Origin: an uncultured Muribaculaceae bacterium
Lineage (GTDB): Bacteria; Bacteroidota; Bacteroidia; Bacteroidales; Muribaculaceae
NCBI GenBank assembly: GCA_905233845.1
Contig: CAJOFH010000004.1
Span: forward strand, 1-64,000
Length of the DNA stretch: 64,000 bases
Direction of reading: 5' to 3'
Shown: positions 44,929 to 53,346 of the stretch, in pieces
Position numbering within the stretch: position 1 is the first letter of the stretch
Layout of the letters: every line of letters begins with the position of its first letter
Notes under the pieces: generated by a model
Databases searched by the model: none
What the model was told of the DNA's origin: nothing
Seen by the model: the letters and a program-made list of their open reading frames with translations, nothing else
Program-made: the position numbers and the translations under genes

Positions 44929-44965
44929 ACACCACCAGCGAGCACACACTCGCGGTGGTGTTTTT
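44929..44965 (+). terminator. Intrinsic terminator after the DUF2723 gene
   Basis: ACACCACC-A-GCGAG pairs with CTCGC-GGTGGTGT around a CACACA loop and is followed by TTTTT. Confidence 0.9.
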
Positions 44966-44983
44966 GATAATAACCACTTTACA

Positions 44984-45607
44984 ATGCTAATTGAGCGCCC
45001 ACCATTGCTTTACCGAATGTTGTTTCCTGAAACCATCTGGCGTATTCAGAAACGGCAAAAGACCGTGTATCTCACCTTCGACGATGGCCCAATCCCCGAA
45101 GTCACACCGTGGGTGCTCGATACCCTTGACCGCTATGGCATAAAAGCGACGTTTTTCATGGTGGGCGACAATGTGGCGCGCAATCCCGAGCTCTTTGAGG
45201 AGGTGAAACGCAGAGGACATACCGTGGGCAACCACACCATGAACCATGTGCAGGGAGCTCACACCTCCACACGAGCCTATCTGCACAACGTGTTCAAGGC
45301 ACACGACCTTATCCAATCGCCACTCTTCAGGCCGCCACACGGATTGCTGCGTTGGGCTCAGAGCAAGGTCCTGCGTGGACGGTTCACCATCATCATGTAT
45401 GACCTCGTTACTCGCGACTACAGTAAGAAACTGAAGCCAGAACAAGTGTTTGCCAACGTGAAGCGATTTGCCCGCAATGGCTCCATCATCGTGTTCCACG
45501 ACTCGCTAAAGGCAGAGCAAAACATGAAATATGCCCTGCCACGGGCTATAGAGTGGCTACAAGAAAAAGGCTACAAATTCGATACCATAGGACCCAAAAG
45601 CACTTAA
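44984..45607 (+). CDS. Polysaccharide deacetylase (NodB homology)
   Basis: Carbohydrate esterase 4 fold: motif 1 VYLTFDDGPIPEVTPW (catalytic Asp and metal Asp in TFDDGP), motif 2 HTVGNHTMNH (metal His residues, H-x3-H), motif 3 FRPPHGLLRW (R-x-P-H/Y-G) and a late HDSL His motif. No signal peptide is visible, so a cytoplasmic or short-anchored location is possible. Length 207. It probably removes N-acetyl groups from a glycan or peptidoglycan-like sugar. queG starts 4 bases after its stop. Confidence 0.92.
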   Translation: MLIERPPLLYRMLFPETIWRIQKRQKTVYLTFDDGPIPEVTPWVLDTLDRYGIKATFFMVGDNVARNPELFEEVKRRGHTVGNHTMNHVQGAHTSTRAYLHNVFKAHDLIQSPLFRPPHGLLRWAQSKVLRGRFTIIMYDLVTRDYSKKLKPEQVFANVKRFARNGSIIVFHDSLKAEQNMKYALPRAIEWLQEKGYKFDTIGPKST

Positions 45608-45611
45608 CACG

Positions 45612-46562
45612 ATGAATAGCGCACACATAAAGCAGGTGGCTCAAGAGCTGGGATTTGATGCTTGTGGCATTGCCCAAGTACATCGCATCGATGATGAGGC
45701 TGCTGCGCGCTATGAACAGTGGCTCAATGAAGGCAAAAACGGGTGTATGGCATGGGCGCAAAACTATCAGGAAATACGCGAGAATCCTGAGCTGCTACTT
45801 GAAGGGGCACAGAGTGTGATAGTGGTGGCTATGAACTACTATCCGCAGGTGTTCCAGCCTGAAGAGGCACCACAGTTTGCCTACTATGCCTATGGCCGCG
45901 ACTATCACGAAGTGATAAAGCAACGGTTGTGGCAACTTGGCGAAGCCATCAAGCGCGAGACAGGATGCACATCGAGGGCATGTGTCGACTCGGCACCATT
46001 GCGTGAGCGGTATTGGGCGCAACGTGCTGGTGTGGGTTTTGTGGGATGGAACAACCAGCTGATTATCCCTAACAAAGGGTCATATTTCTTCTTGGGAGTC
46101 CTCGTCACCACACTTGAACTCGAGCCCGACGAGCCATGCTTGGAACACTGTTTGCAATGTGGCGCATGCGAGAAGGCGTGTCCCAGTGGAGCTTTGCGAT
46201 GCGGCGAGACTGTGGATGCACGTCGTTGCCTATCGTGCTTGACTATTGAGCACAAGGGCGAATTGCCCGAGTGGGTGGCTGGAGTGATAGGGAATAGGGT
46301 GTACGGCTGTGACGAGTGCCAAAAGTGCTGCCCTCATAACCGCGATGCCATTGGTAACACCACGCCTGAGTTCCAGCCAAAACCAGAACTGCTGGCACTC
46401 ACGCTCAACGACATCCTGTCGATGACACAGGAGCAGTTCAGCAAGTTGTTCTCGCACAGTGCAGTCAAGCGCGCCAAGCTCGCTGGCCTGCAGAGGAACG
46501 CAAGAACAGTTGAGAGGAGAGTGGAGAGAGGAGAGAGGAGAGAGGAAAGAGGTGAAAGGTGA
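45612..46562 (+). CDS. queG: Epoxyqueuosine reductase
   Basis: Catalyses the last step of queuosine synthesis with cobalamin and two 4Fe-4S clusters. The cluster ligands are seen in CLQCGACEKACPSGALRC and CLSCL-x-n-GCDECQKCCPHN. VIVVAMNYYP and DSAPLRERYWAQRAGVGFVGWN are the cobalamin/substrate blocks. The usual C-terminus ends at SAVKRAKLAGLQRNA; the following 20 residues (about 297-316, Arg/Glu-rich) are translated from a GAGAGG-type simple repeat. Starts 4 bases after the deacetylase gene. Confidence 0.95.
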   Translation: MNSAHIKQVAQELGFDACGIAQVHRIDDEAAARYEQWLNEGKNGCMAWAQNYQEIRENPELLLEGAQSVIVVAMNYYPQVFQPEEAPQFAYYAYGRDYHEVIKQRLWQLGEAIKRETGCTSRACVDSAPLRERYWAQRAGVGFVGWNNQLIIPNKGSYFFLGVLVTTLELEPDEPCLEHCLQCGACEKACPSGALRCGETVDARRCLSCLTIEHKGELPEWVAGVIGNRVYGCDECQKCCPHNRDAIGNTTPEFQPKPELLALTLNDILSMTQEQFSKLFSHSAVKRAKLAGLQRNARTVERRVERGERREERGER

Positions 46563-46565
46563 GAG
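46515..46565. repeat. GAGAGG purine simple repeat at the queG 3' end
   Basis: Seven or so GAGAGGA/AGAGGA-like units, encoding the terminal Arg/Glu tail of QueG and running a few bases past its stop codon. Confidence 0.65.
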
Positions 46566-46609
46566 TGGAAAGAAAAGATAGTTAAATGAGTAATATAAAT
46601 TGACCGATA

Positions 46610-47434
46610 ATGAAGAAAATAATTATAATATTGATGCTACTTGTTGCTGCACAGCAAGTTGCTGTAGCACAAATTGGGCAGATTGCAGCAATGCGCAATA
46701 AGGTGGATGATGGCTACAACTTCTGGCTCTATGCTCCTAATGAATACTATGACTACGACGATGAGCTGTTTCCCGTGGTGATTTTCCTGCACGGCAAGAG
46801 CTTGTGCGGCAACGACATGAACCGCTCACGCAAGTATGGTGTCATCAACGCATTGGAGATGGGTCTGCACATCGAAGCGCTGGCTATTGCACCACAGAAC
46901 CCTGGCGGCAGCTGGAAACCCGACAAAATCAGCCGCATACTCGACTGGGTGCTCGAAAACTACCGCGCCGACCCTTACAAGGTGTACGTCATCGGCATGA
47001 GTTTGGGAGGATATGGCACCATGGACTTTGTGGAGACCTATCCCGAAAAGGTGACGGCTGCGATGGCATTGTGTGGCGGAACCACTCTGAGAGATGTTCA
47101 AGGACTTGGCACATTGCCATTCTGGATAATGCACGGCACAGCCGACCAAGCCATCAACATCTCACAATCGAAGAAGGTGGTGAGCGACCTGCAAAACGCT
47201 GGCAATGACCGCTTGCTGCGCTATGACTGGATACCTGGAGCCTCGCATGGCGCTCTCTCTCGCATCTTTTACCTGCAACAGACCTACGAGTGGTTCTTCC
47301 AGCATGACAAGCAACGCAACCCTGACGAGGTGGACCGCAGCATCCGCATCACTCAAAGCGACATGGACAATGCCTATCGCAACCTCAACACCCATGGCGG
47401 TCAAATCGTCACTGTCAACCATTTAGACCGTTGA
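46610..47434 (+). CDS. Secreted alpha/beta-hydrolase (esterase family)
   Basis: A signal peptide (MKKIIIILMLLVAAQQVAVA) precedes an alpha/beta-hydrolase. PVVIFLHGKSLCGND is the oxyanion-hole region, GMSLGGYGTMDF the nucleophile elbow (G-x-S-x-G), LPFWIMHGTADQAINI the acid region and PGASHGALSR the likely catalytic His. It looks like a PHB-depolymerase or D-type esterase family member; the true substrate cannot be told. Expected to act in the periplasm. It follows queG by 47 bases but has its own ribosomal start region. Confidence 0.87.
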   Translation: MKKIIIILMLLVAAQQVAVAQIGQIAAMRNKVDDGYNFWLYAPNEYYDYDDELFPVVIFLHGKSLCGNDMNRSRKYGVINALEMGLHIEALAIAPQNPGGSWKPDKISRILDWVLENYRADPYKVYVIGMSLGGYGTMDFVETYPEKVTAAMALCGGTTLRDVQGLGTLPFWIMHGTADQAINISQSKKVVSDLQNAGNDRLLRYDWIPGASHGALSRIFYLQQTYEWFFQHDKQRNPDEVDRSIRITQSDMDNAYRNLNTHGGQIVTVNHLDR

Positions 47435-47517
47435 TACCATTGAGAGAAAAGCACTTGTCGCAGCTATTCTCAATTGTTAAAATCTATAATTTGCTATGCA
47501 GTTTTAATAATAATAAC

Positions 47518-47525
47518 TAAATTTG
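47518..47525 (+). promoter_or_regulatory. -7 element of the 3'-5' exonuclease gene
   Basis: TAAATTTG with TTTG 24 bases further upstream (47490-47493), a slightly long spacer. Confidence 0.45.
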
Positions 47526-47566
47526 CACTACCTAAATAGGTTGTAAAAGAATTAGAGAGAAAAGAT

Positions 47567-48205
47567 TTGAAAATTTCGATTGACAAAGCAGTGATTCATC
47601 AAATGCCGCAGGTGATGTTCCCTGGCGACATTCATGTCATTGACACGATTTATCACGTCAACGAGGCTGTCAATGTACTCAAGCATTGTGAACTAGTGGG
47701 CTTCGACACCGAGACGCGTCCCTCATTCCGCAAGGGAGTGGTTCACAAGACAGCACTAATCCAAATCTCTACACTCGACGAGTGTTTCCTCTTTCGCACG
47801 TGCAAGATAGGAGTTCCCGAAGCATTAGCACAATACCTCGCTTCGCCGCATCACAAGAAGGTGGGGCTGTCGCTTCACGACGACTTCAAGATAATGAGCA
47901 AATTTGGTAATTGCCATGAACCTGCTGGGTTTATTGATTTGCAGGATGTAGTAGGAGAGTATTGCATTACCGACATCAGTCTGCAAAAAATCTATGCCAT
48001 TCTCTTTGGCGAAAAAATTGCCAAAGGCCAGCAGCTCACCAACTGGGAGGCACCTGAGCTAACCCCTGCTCAGCAAAACTACGGCGCAGTTGACGCATGG
48101 GCATGCCTCAAAATCTACAACCACCTCACACAAGGTCTTTTCAATCCCAATCTATCACCATATATTGTAAACGAAGATGACAACGAAGAAAAACAGCAAG
48201 ATTAA
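47567..48205 (+). CDS. 3'-5' exonuclease (RNase D/DEDDy family)
   Basis: The start is a TTG at 47567. The resulting N-terminus MKISIDKAVIHQMPQVMFPGDIHVIDT keeps the usual family opening, so the TTG is preferred over the ATG at 47603. Exo I is VGFDTETRPSF (D-x-E), Exo II LSLHDDFKIM, and Exo III YGAVDAWACLKIYNHL (Y-x3-D). A single DEDDy exonuclease domain of 212 residues, without HRDC. It probably trims RNA or DNA 3' ends. Its last 29 bases overlap the start of the next gene. Confidence 0.9.
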   Translation: MKISIDKAVIHQMPQVMFPGDIHVIDTIYHVNEAVNVLKHCELVGFDTETRPSFRKGVVHKTALIQISTLDECFLFRTCKIGVPEALAQYLASPHHKKVGLSLHDDFKIMSKFGNCHEPAGFIDLQDVVGEYCITDISLQKIYAILFGEKIAKGQQLTNWEAPELTPAQQNYGAVDAWACLKIYNHLTQGLFNPNLSPYIVNEDDNEEKQQD

Positions 48206-48434
48206 GCGTTCAGTGGTATTCCCCATCATTATGCTCGTCTACCTAGCGGTAATGGCATGGATAGGACGCGACCGTCTTGAGCGTGGCGAATATCTCTACT
48301 ACTTTGGCATCATCGCCATTGGGCTTATCATCATCGTCCTACTCTATTTCTCACTGCGCAAGAAAGAGCAACTGCAACAGCAAAGAGAAGAAAGAGAGCA
48401 ATACGGCACCTACGAGGAAGAAAAAGACAAATAA
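48177..48434 (+). CDS. Small two-helix membrane protein
   Basis: An 85-residue protein with two hydrophobic helices (about residues 13-27 and 43-58) and a Gln/Glu/Arg-rich C-terminal coil. The ATG lies within the exonuclease coding sequence (29-base overlap). No known family. Translational coupling with the exonuclease suggests a joint or at least co-regulated function; this is inference. A cytoplasmic-membrane location is expected. Confidence 0.72.
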   Translation: MTTKKNSKIKRSVVFPIIMLVYLAVMAWIGRDRLERGEYLYYFGIIAIGLIIIVLLYFSLRKKEQLQQQREEREQYGTYEEEKDK

Positions 48435-48451
48435 TGCCATCGCGCTGGGTT

Positions 48452-48601
48452 GAGTCTCACGCAAAAAGCGCAAAATTAATCAAACAACTTGAACACAACT
48501 TGCACAACAAATGTGGGTTGTGTGGGACAGTTTTTGAAAAAACTTTTTACACCGCGCCGGCGGTGCAATACATTGACAACTCCCAGGTGCGTGTGGGACA
48601 G
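48452..48601. repeat. Structured repeat, copy A
   Basis: A ~150-base element with AGTCTCACGCAAA, GCACAACAAATGTGGGTTGTGTGGG (CACAAC/GTTGTG hairpin), ACAGTTTTTGAAAA and the block GGTGCAATACATTGACAACTC. Nearly identical to copy B at 49452-49609. Confidence 0.8.
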
Positions 48602-48831
48602 TTTTTGAAAAAAAATTTTGATTGATGGGACTTGGGGGATTTTGGGGACAGGTGACGATTTTGGGACAGGTGGGACAAATTTGTGTCAACTTTTTTCAGG
48701 AAAAGGGGTGGCAATATGTCAATGAGCGCTATATTACAAAGATATGGTTTAGTCAAGGAGGAAGACAATATTAAAATAAAATTTTGAGGGCTTAGTTTTG
48801 CCACGCATATATCGCAAAAAGCGAATTGTTA

Positions 48832-48893
48832 TCTCGCAAAATAGAGCAAACAACTGGAACGACTTGTATACAACAAATGTGGGTTGTGTGGGG
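48832..48893. repeat. Structured repeat, partial copy C
   Basis: Keeps CTCGCAAAAT, CAAACAACTGGAAC, CTTGTATACAAC and the ATGTGGGTTGTGTGG hairpin half, but lacks the right end of copies A and B. Confidence 0.65.
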
Positions 48894-48927
48894 CTGACTC
48901 GAGTCAACTAAGTACAAAAAATAACGG

Positions 48928-49350
48928 TTATTCCATTTCCAGCAACCATTTCCAGCAAGGGACAACGTCAATCGTTCCATGCGGGTCACTGATTGTGCCT
49001 TCTTCTTCATAAGTTAGGATTATGCGTCTCTTGCATGGATATACATTTGGTAGTTTTGAAAGCGCGTTAGCTTCTCTTTTGCGTGTTTCTCCATCAGCTA
49101 TAGAGAATGATACCTGAATGGCAAGCTCATCATCAGGAACGTAGAAATCCACCTCTACATTTGAATGATAGTAGAACACCCTTTCGTTGTCTTGATCATG
49201 ACCGTACTTGCGAAATGATAAAGCTACAACATTTTCAAGTAAAGCAGTGTCGGCATTAATCAGTTGAAGCGAAAGTAATCCATTGTCGATGAAGTAGTAC
49301 TTGCAAATACTTTCTCTTTCAAGAAAAGCCGAGGCTATAATATTGTAATT
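48928..49350 (-). pseudogene. C-terminal remnant of an AAA ATPase with DUF4143 domain
   Basis: An open frame without a proper start encodes AFLERESICKYYFIDNGLL, ALLENVVALSFRKYG, VFYYHSNVEVDFYVPD and ELAIQVSFSIADGETRKREANAL, the C-terminal DUF4143 nuclease-fold-like region of the AAA/DUF4143 family. The ATPase half is absent: two TAA codons lie just upstream (at 49351 and beyond). The remnant ends at 48928 with its natural C-terminus. It sits between structured repeat copies, which may have caused the deletion. Confidence 0.8.
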
Positions 49351-49451
49351 TTATTAAATGACATTTTATAAATCTTTGCATATTTACAAATTATTATTTT
49401 ATAAAACAAGTGTTGTTTTACTTTTTTTATAGCTACAACTTGTATATAACT

Positions 49452-49609
49452 AGTCTCACGCAAATATCGCAAAAACAAATCAAACAACTGGAACAACTTG
49501 TATACAACTTGCACAACAAATGTGGGTTGTGTGGGACAGTTTTTGAAAAAAACTTTTTACACCGCGCCTGTGGTGCAATACATTGACAACTCCCAGGAGC
49601 GTGTGGGAG
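49452..49609. repeat. Structured repeat, copy B
   Basis: The second full copy of the element at 48452-48601, differing by scattered substitutions and short indels (for example an ACAACTTG insertion). It also contains the CACAAC/GTTGTG hairpin. Confidence 0.8.
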
Positions 49610-49663
49610 ACTCAAGTCTCACGCAAATATCGCAAAAAGCGTGGCGATTGGTTCAAAGTGTGT

Positions 49664-49704
49664 AAAAACAAAAGTGCCCCGTTGTGAGGCACTTTTGTTT
49701 TTTT
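49664..49704 (-). terminator. Bidirectional terminator of the C10 peptidase gene
   Basis: A 10-bp stem CAAAAGTGCC/GGCACTTTTG (49669-49678 and 49688-49697) with T-runs on both sides; on the minus strand it lies 22 bases beyond the stop codon at 49726. Confidence 0.85.
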
Positions 49705-49725
49705 ATTATGGTGTGAGTCAATATA

Positions 49726-52700
49726 TTATACTCCCATCAGAATGTTGTAGACGAAGGTGATGTCGCTTGAGGTGATGCTGCCGTCGTTGTCTTGGTCGCC
49801 GTTGACGATTTGTGAGTCATCACCTGTAAGGATGAAGCTGTAGAGTGCTGTGACGTCGGCACTTGTCACCTCGCCGTCTCCGTCCACATCGCCAGGAACG
49901 GTTTGTTGTTGCTGTGCCTCGCCCGGCAGCAGTATGTCGTTATGGCTATCGAGAGCGGCAAGCTCCTTGAAATAGGCGCGGAATGGTGCTACGGTGCCGT
50001 TGCCCCACTGTGCCAATGAACCTGCAGCGTTCACGTTGTAGATGTCCTCCAGGCTCTGCTCCACGAATGTGCCAGCCATAATGTAACTCTCACCACTGGT
50101 GTAGGCGATGGGCTCGGCCTTGAGCAATGCGTTGCTTGCGCTCCAAGTGATAGGAGTGTTGATGAGATTGGCTGCCTTGTTAATGGCGATGATGTAGGGC
50201 ACGTTGGCCTCGATGCCTTGCACCTCATTGAATTTCACCACGCCGTCCTCTTCTTGAGCGAAGCGCTCAATCCACACGCCGCTGCTTGCCGAGCAAGTGG
50301 CAGGAGTGAAAGGTAGCACGATGGTGCTCCAGTTCTCGGCAACACCCTCTTGGCGGGCCTTGGTGAATGTGCGTTCGTAGCTGATGCTCTGAGCGGTGAA
50401 GCTCTGTGGGATGAAGTAGGGATATCCGTCCTTCAAAACGATGCTCGAAGCAGTTGCTCCTGCCACTATGTTGCAGCCATTAAGGCTTGCTGGTGCCGAA
50501 GCTCCCTCGTCAATGAAGTAGATGGTGTTGGGGTTGCTGTTTGGCACAATGTTGCTAAGGCTGAGGCTTTCGAGGCTCACGGCAGCCACATCGGCAGCCA
50601 CTTGGAATCCCTCAACTGGTTTGTTTCCGTTGCGCTCGCCCTGTGCGTTCCATGTGATGATACCAGGAAGGATATCATAGTAAATCGATTCGCCAGAATG
50701 AACGAGGTTCACAAGGTGAGTTCCCTCTTCGTCGTCGGGCACATTGTTGCGGGCATAGACGTTCATAGAGTAGGTAGAACCATAGGCAAGATTGTCGAAG
50801 TCAAAGTAAAGTGTCTTCGACTCACCAGCAGCAAGCGAGAGTTGGCTCTGCTTGTAAGTCACCATTGTACCCTTGCCATTCTCCACAATGAACAGTGGTG
50901 CAAGCACATATTTGCTGTAGGCACCATTGCTATGGTTGGTGATAGTTGCACTGAATCGTGCATGACTGTCGTAGATTACGTCGTTGTTGCTTGGATTGTC
51001 GGCAGGTACTGCGTTCTCAGCATTAATCACTACCGAGAGGTTGAGTTCCTCAGCTTCCTGGCTTTCGCCAATGGTTACAGTGCCGCTACCTATGTTGATG
51101 AAGCTGCCGTACTGGTCAAGGCGCATGAGCCTTACGGTCTTGGTTCCCGACGAAGCGGGAGTAACGTTGAAGGTCACTACTGATTCCTCACCGGGGAGAA
51201 CCTCGGCTTGTACTACAGTGGTGTACTGTGAGTACATATCGATTTGCTGCCCTCCAAAGTCGAGATATAGGTCTCCAAAGAAGCGGTCAACACTGTTGTT
51301 CTTAACAGTCACATTCACTTGTTCCTTCACACCTACGCGCTCACCACCGGTGAACTCCCAGTTAGTAGTTTGGAGGTTGATAACAGGATGTGCTGAAGCA
51401 GTAGCCGAGTAGTTGGTCATGTTCACCTCAAGATAGTGGCGGTCGGTCTCCTTCATGAGCTTCCACTCGCTAGTGCCTTCCACTTGGTAGGCTCCAACGA
51501 GGCGGTAGGTTCCTGTGAGGCCGGCACCAAACTTGATAACATTAGAAGCATTTGAAGCTATACCCGAACCAATAGAACGAGTCTCGCCAAGTGCCGAAGT
51601 AGTGACGGTGAAGTAACCCACATCCTCCGAGTTGGCCAGCACGTTGAATGAGCTATCGATAGGATTATACAGTGCCAATGCTGCCTTGAATCGCTTGCCA
51701 GTTCCAGAGTGGTCAGAGAAGCTGATTTTCACAATCTTTGACTTGTAAATCTTGAATGGAGCTGACACGTTATCACGGTCCCATCCACTAGGTCCACTAA
51801 TGGCTGTAGCGGTGAGGGCTGGCTCTTCCTCATCGTCGTCGCCGCCAGGTGTTGCTCCACCAGGAATGACGTTATAGACGATGTTCTGTTTCATGTTGTA
51901 GCCTTCGGCGCTTGATGAGCCGCCAATGCCACTGGCATAGGGGTTGAGCACTGCAAGCTGGAAGTAGCCGTTGCCCAAGCCTCCCCATCCCCAGTTGATG
52001 TGGAAGTAGTTGCCATATTCATATCCGTCACAAATGAACGAGTGTCCACCGCCACTACCGGCTGTACCGTTATAAATCATTGGGCGTCCTGCAACGAGCT
52101 CTTGATACACCATCTCGTCCCACACCTCTTGTGTGTAGTCGTTGCGATAGGCGAGCTTAGAGCCGTAGCCAAAGAGGGCGAATCCCTTAGGAATATCGTC
52201 GGTGTAGGCACCAGTTGACGACACACCATACTGCGACTTGACGGCGCAGCCCACATAGTACATGAGGTGTGCTACAGCCGATGTGTAGACTTCGTCCTCG
52301 GCACCAGTATAGGTATCGCGCATGTGAGCCCAGTCAAAAGTAGTGATAGGCAACTCTTCCATCTGTACGGTGCTATAGTTGAAGTTGCCATCACTAATGG
52401 TGAAAGAGTAAGCAGGGATTACCTGGGTGGTCTGTTCGGGATATTTGTAGTAATTCATCAGCTGCGACATTGAAGTGGCGACACAGCCTGTGTAGGCGAG
52501 TTCATAGCCATCTTCCTCGTTGTCGGAGTTCATGAACTGAGGGCACTCGTTCCAATAGGGAGTAGCTTGGTCCCACTTGCTGGTGATGAGTGGAGCGATA
52601 GAGTTGCGTGTGTCGACCACGTCACGAGTCTTGGGAGCTGCTATCGCGTCCTTTATATTTGACACTTTGTCGAGCAGAGCAATTTGCTGAGCATACTCGT

Positions 52701-53034
52701 TGAGCCAAGCCTTCATGTTGGCAGGTGCTTTGGCCTCGTCAAAATATCCTTCATCGCTATAGCCCAGAACGGGGTTGATGCGGTCATCGCCCGAGACGAT
52801 GACGAAACCTTGGTTGTTGCCAACGTTGAAGATGTAGAAGGCAGCCTGATTGCCACTCTTCATCATGCTGTTGCTAAGGGCAACAGGACTCAGGCTGTTG
52901 TCAGCAATATGCTTCTTGCTCAAGAAGCTCGAGGCCTCCTTACGAGCTTGATTCTGAGTGATGGGAGCAGCTTGCGCTAGCAAGCCAATGCTCAAGAAAA
53001 ACATGAGCAGACCTAAAATGCGGTTTTTTGTCAT
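49726..53034 (-). CDS. C10-family (streptopain-like) cysteine peptidase with dockerin-like C-terminus
   Basis: The order is signal peptide (MTKNRILGLLMFFLSIGLLAQA), an inhibitor_I69-type propeptide (about 25-150) and the C10 peptidase domain with catalytic Cys near 183 (YTGCVATSMSQLMNYY) and His near 330 (HSFICDGYEYGNYFHINWGWGG). Beta-rich Ig-like regions fill residues 400-1000, and a dockerin-like C-terminus with two loops follows (GDVDGDGEVTSADVTALY and GDQDNDGSITSSDITFVY). A secreted protease, made as a zymogen. The C-terminal module matches that of the LRR gene at 37640. Length 1102. Confidence 0.95.
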   Translation of the reverse strand: MTKNRILGLLMFFLSIGLLAQAAPITQNQARKEASSFLSKKHIADNSLSPVALSNSMMKSGNQAAFYIFNVGNNQGFVIVSGDDRINPVLGYSDEGYFDEAKAPANMKAWLNEYAQQIALLDKVSNIKDAIAAPKTRDVVDTRNSIAPLITSKWDQATPYWNECPQFMNSDNEEDGYELAYTGCVATSMSQLMNYYKYPEQTTQVIPAYSFTISDGNFNYSTVQMEELPITTFDWAHMRDTYTGAEDEVYTSAVAHLMYYVGCAVKSQYGVSSTGAYTDDIPKGFALFGYGSKLAYRNDYTQEVWDEMVYQELVAGRPMIYNGTAGSGGGHSFICDGYEYGNYFHINWGWGGLGNGYFQLAVLNPYASGIGGSSSAEGYNMKQNIVYNVIPGGATPGGDDDEEEPALTATAISGPSGWDRDNVSAPFKIYKSKIVKISFSDHSGTGKRFKAALALYNPIDSSFNVLANSEDVGYFTVTTSALGETRSIGSGIASNASNVIKFGAGLTGTYRLVGAYQVEGTSEWKLMKETDRHYLEVNMTNYSATASAHPVINLQTTNWEFTGGERVGVKEQVNVTVKNNSVDRFFGDLYLDFGGQQIDMYSQYTTVVQAEVLPGEESVVTFNVTPASSGTKTVRLMRLDQYGSFINIGSGTVTIGESQEAEELNLSVVINAENAVPADNPSNNDVIYDSHARFSATITNHSNGAYSKYVLAPLFIVENGKGTMVTYKQSQLSLAAGESKTLYFDFDNLAYGSTYSMNVYARNNVPDDEEGTHLVNLVHSGESIYYDILPGIITWNAQGERNGNKPVEGFQVAADVAAVSLESLSLSNIVPNSNPNTIYFIDEGASAPASLNGCNIVAGATASSIVLKDGYPYFIPQSFTAQSISYERTFTKARQEGVAENWSTIVLPFTPATCSASSGVWIERFAQEEDGVVKFNEVQGIEANVPYIIAINKAANLINTPITWSASNALLKAEPIAYTSGESYIMAGTFVEQSLEDIYNVNAAGSLAQWGNGTVAPFRAYFKELAALDSHNDILLPGEAQQQQTVPGDVDGDGEVTSADVTALYSFILTGDDSQIVNGDQDNDGSITSSDITFVYNILMGV

Positions 53035-53109
53035 AAAAAACGTGGTTAAAAGGTTAAAAAATAGTTGTTTATAAATAAGTTTGGTTTCTCAATTTTTAAT
53101 TAGAGAGAG

Positions 53110-53140
53110 CAAATATACAATTATTATTCATATATGCAAA
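53110..53140 (-). promoter_or_regulatory. Promoter of the C10 peptidase gene
   Basis: On the minus strand TTTG (53137-53140), 19 bases, TATATTTG (53110-53117), giving a leader of about 70 bases. Confidence 0.65.
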
Positions 53141-53289
53141 ATTTGTTCAACAAATAGAGCTGAAAAATCGGTATAATGCAGGGAAGAGGGAAGAGGGGAG
53201 AGGGAAGGGGGGAGGACTCTCAACTCTCCATTCTCGACTCTCAACTATCTACACTTCACTCTTGACTCTTGACTCTCGACTCTCTACTA

Positions 53290-53321
53290 TTTGGTGTTTT
53301 GGGAAAATGTGTGTACTTTTG
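53290..53321 (+). promoter_or_regulatory. Promoter of the sigma2-TM-TPR gene
   Basis: TTTG at 53290-53293, a 20-base spacer and TACTTTTG at 53314-53321, 25 bases before the ATG at 53347. It lies inside the in-frame extension to 53269, which argues for the later start. Confidence 0.7.
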
Positions 53322-53346
53322 TGTCGTAACAATAAAAACTGACGTG

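Larger units (their letters stand above)
48435..48927. other. Repeat-bearing intergenic region, left of the ATPase remnant
   Basis: No gene supported. Contains structured repeat copy A (48452-48601) and partial copy C (48832-48893), plus a G-rich stretch (48625-48685) with repeated GGGACAGGTG. Confidence 0.6.
49351..49725. other. Repeat-bearing intergenic region, right of the ATPase remnant
   Basis: No gene supported. Holds structured repeat copy B, a short inverted repeat GAGACT-CA-AGTCTC (49607-49620), a partial AGTCTCACGCAAATATCGCAAA repeat (49615-49637) and the terminator of the C10 peptidase gene. Confidence 0.6.
53035..53346. other. Intergenic region with pyrimidine/purine simple repeats
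   Basis: No gene supported. 53177-53212 is a GGGAAGAGG-type purine run and 53213-53287 repeats ACTCTCAACTCTC/CTTGACTCTCGACTCTC-like units about 10 bases long. Promoters for both flanking genes lie at the ends. Confidence 0.6.

Noticed and set aside
48434-48625. 63-residue frame after the small membrane protein
   Set aside because: It is mostly translated structured repeat copy A and has no protein-like features.
46515-53290. Purine and pyrimidine simple repeats as possible CRISPR arrays
   Set aside because: The repeats are about 6-10 bases long, degenerate and have no spacers; no cas gene is present.
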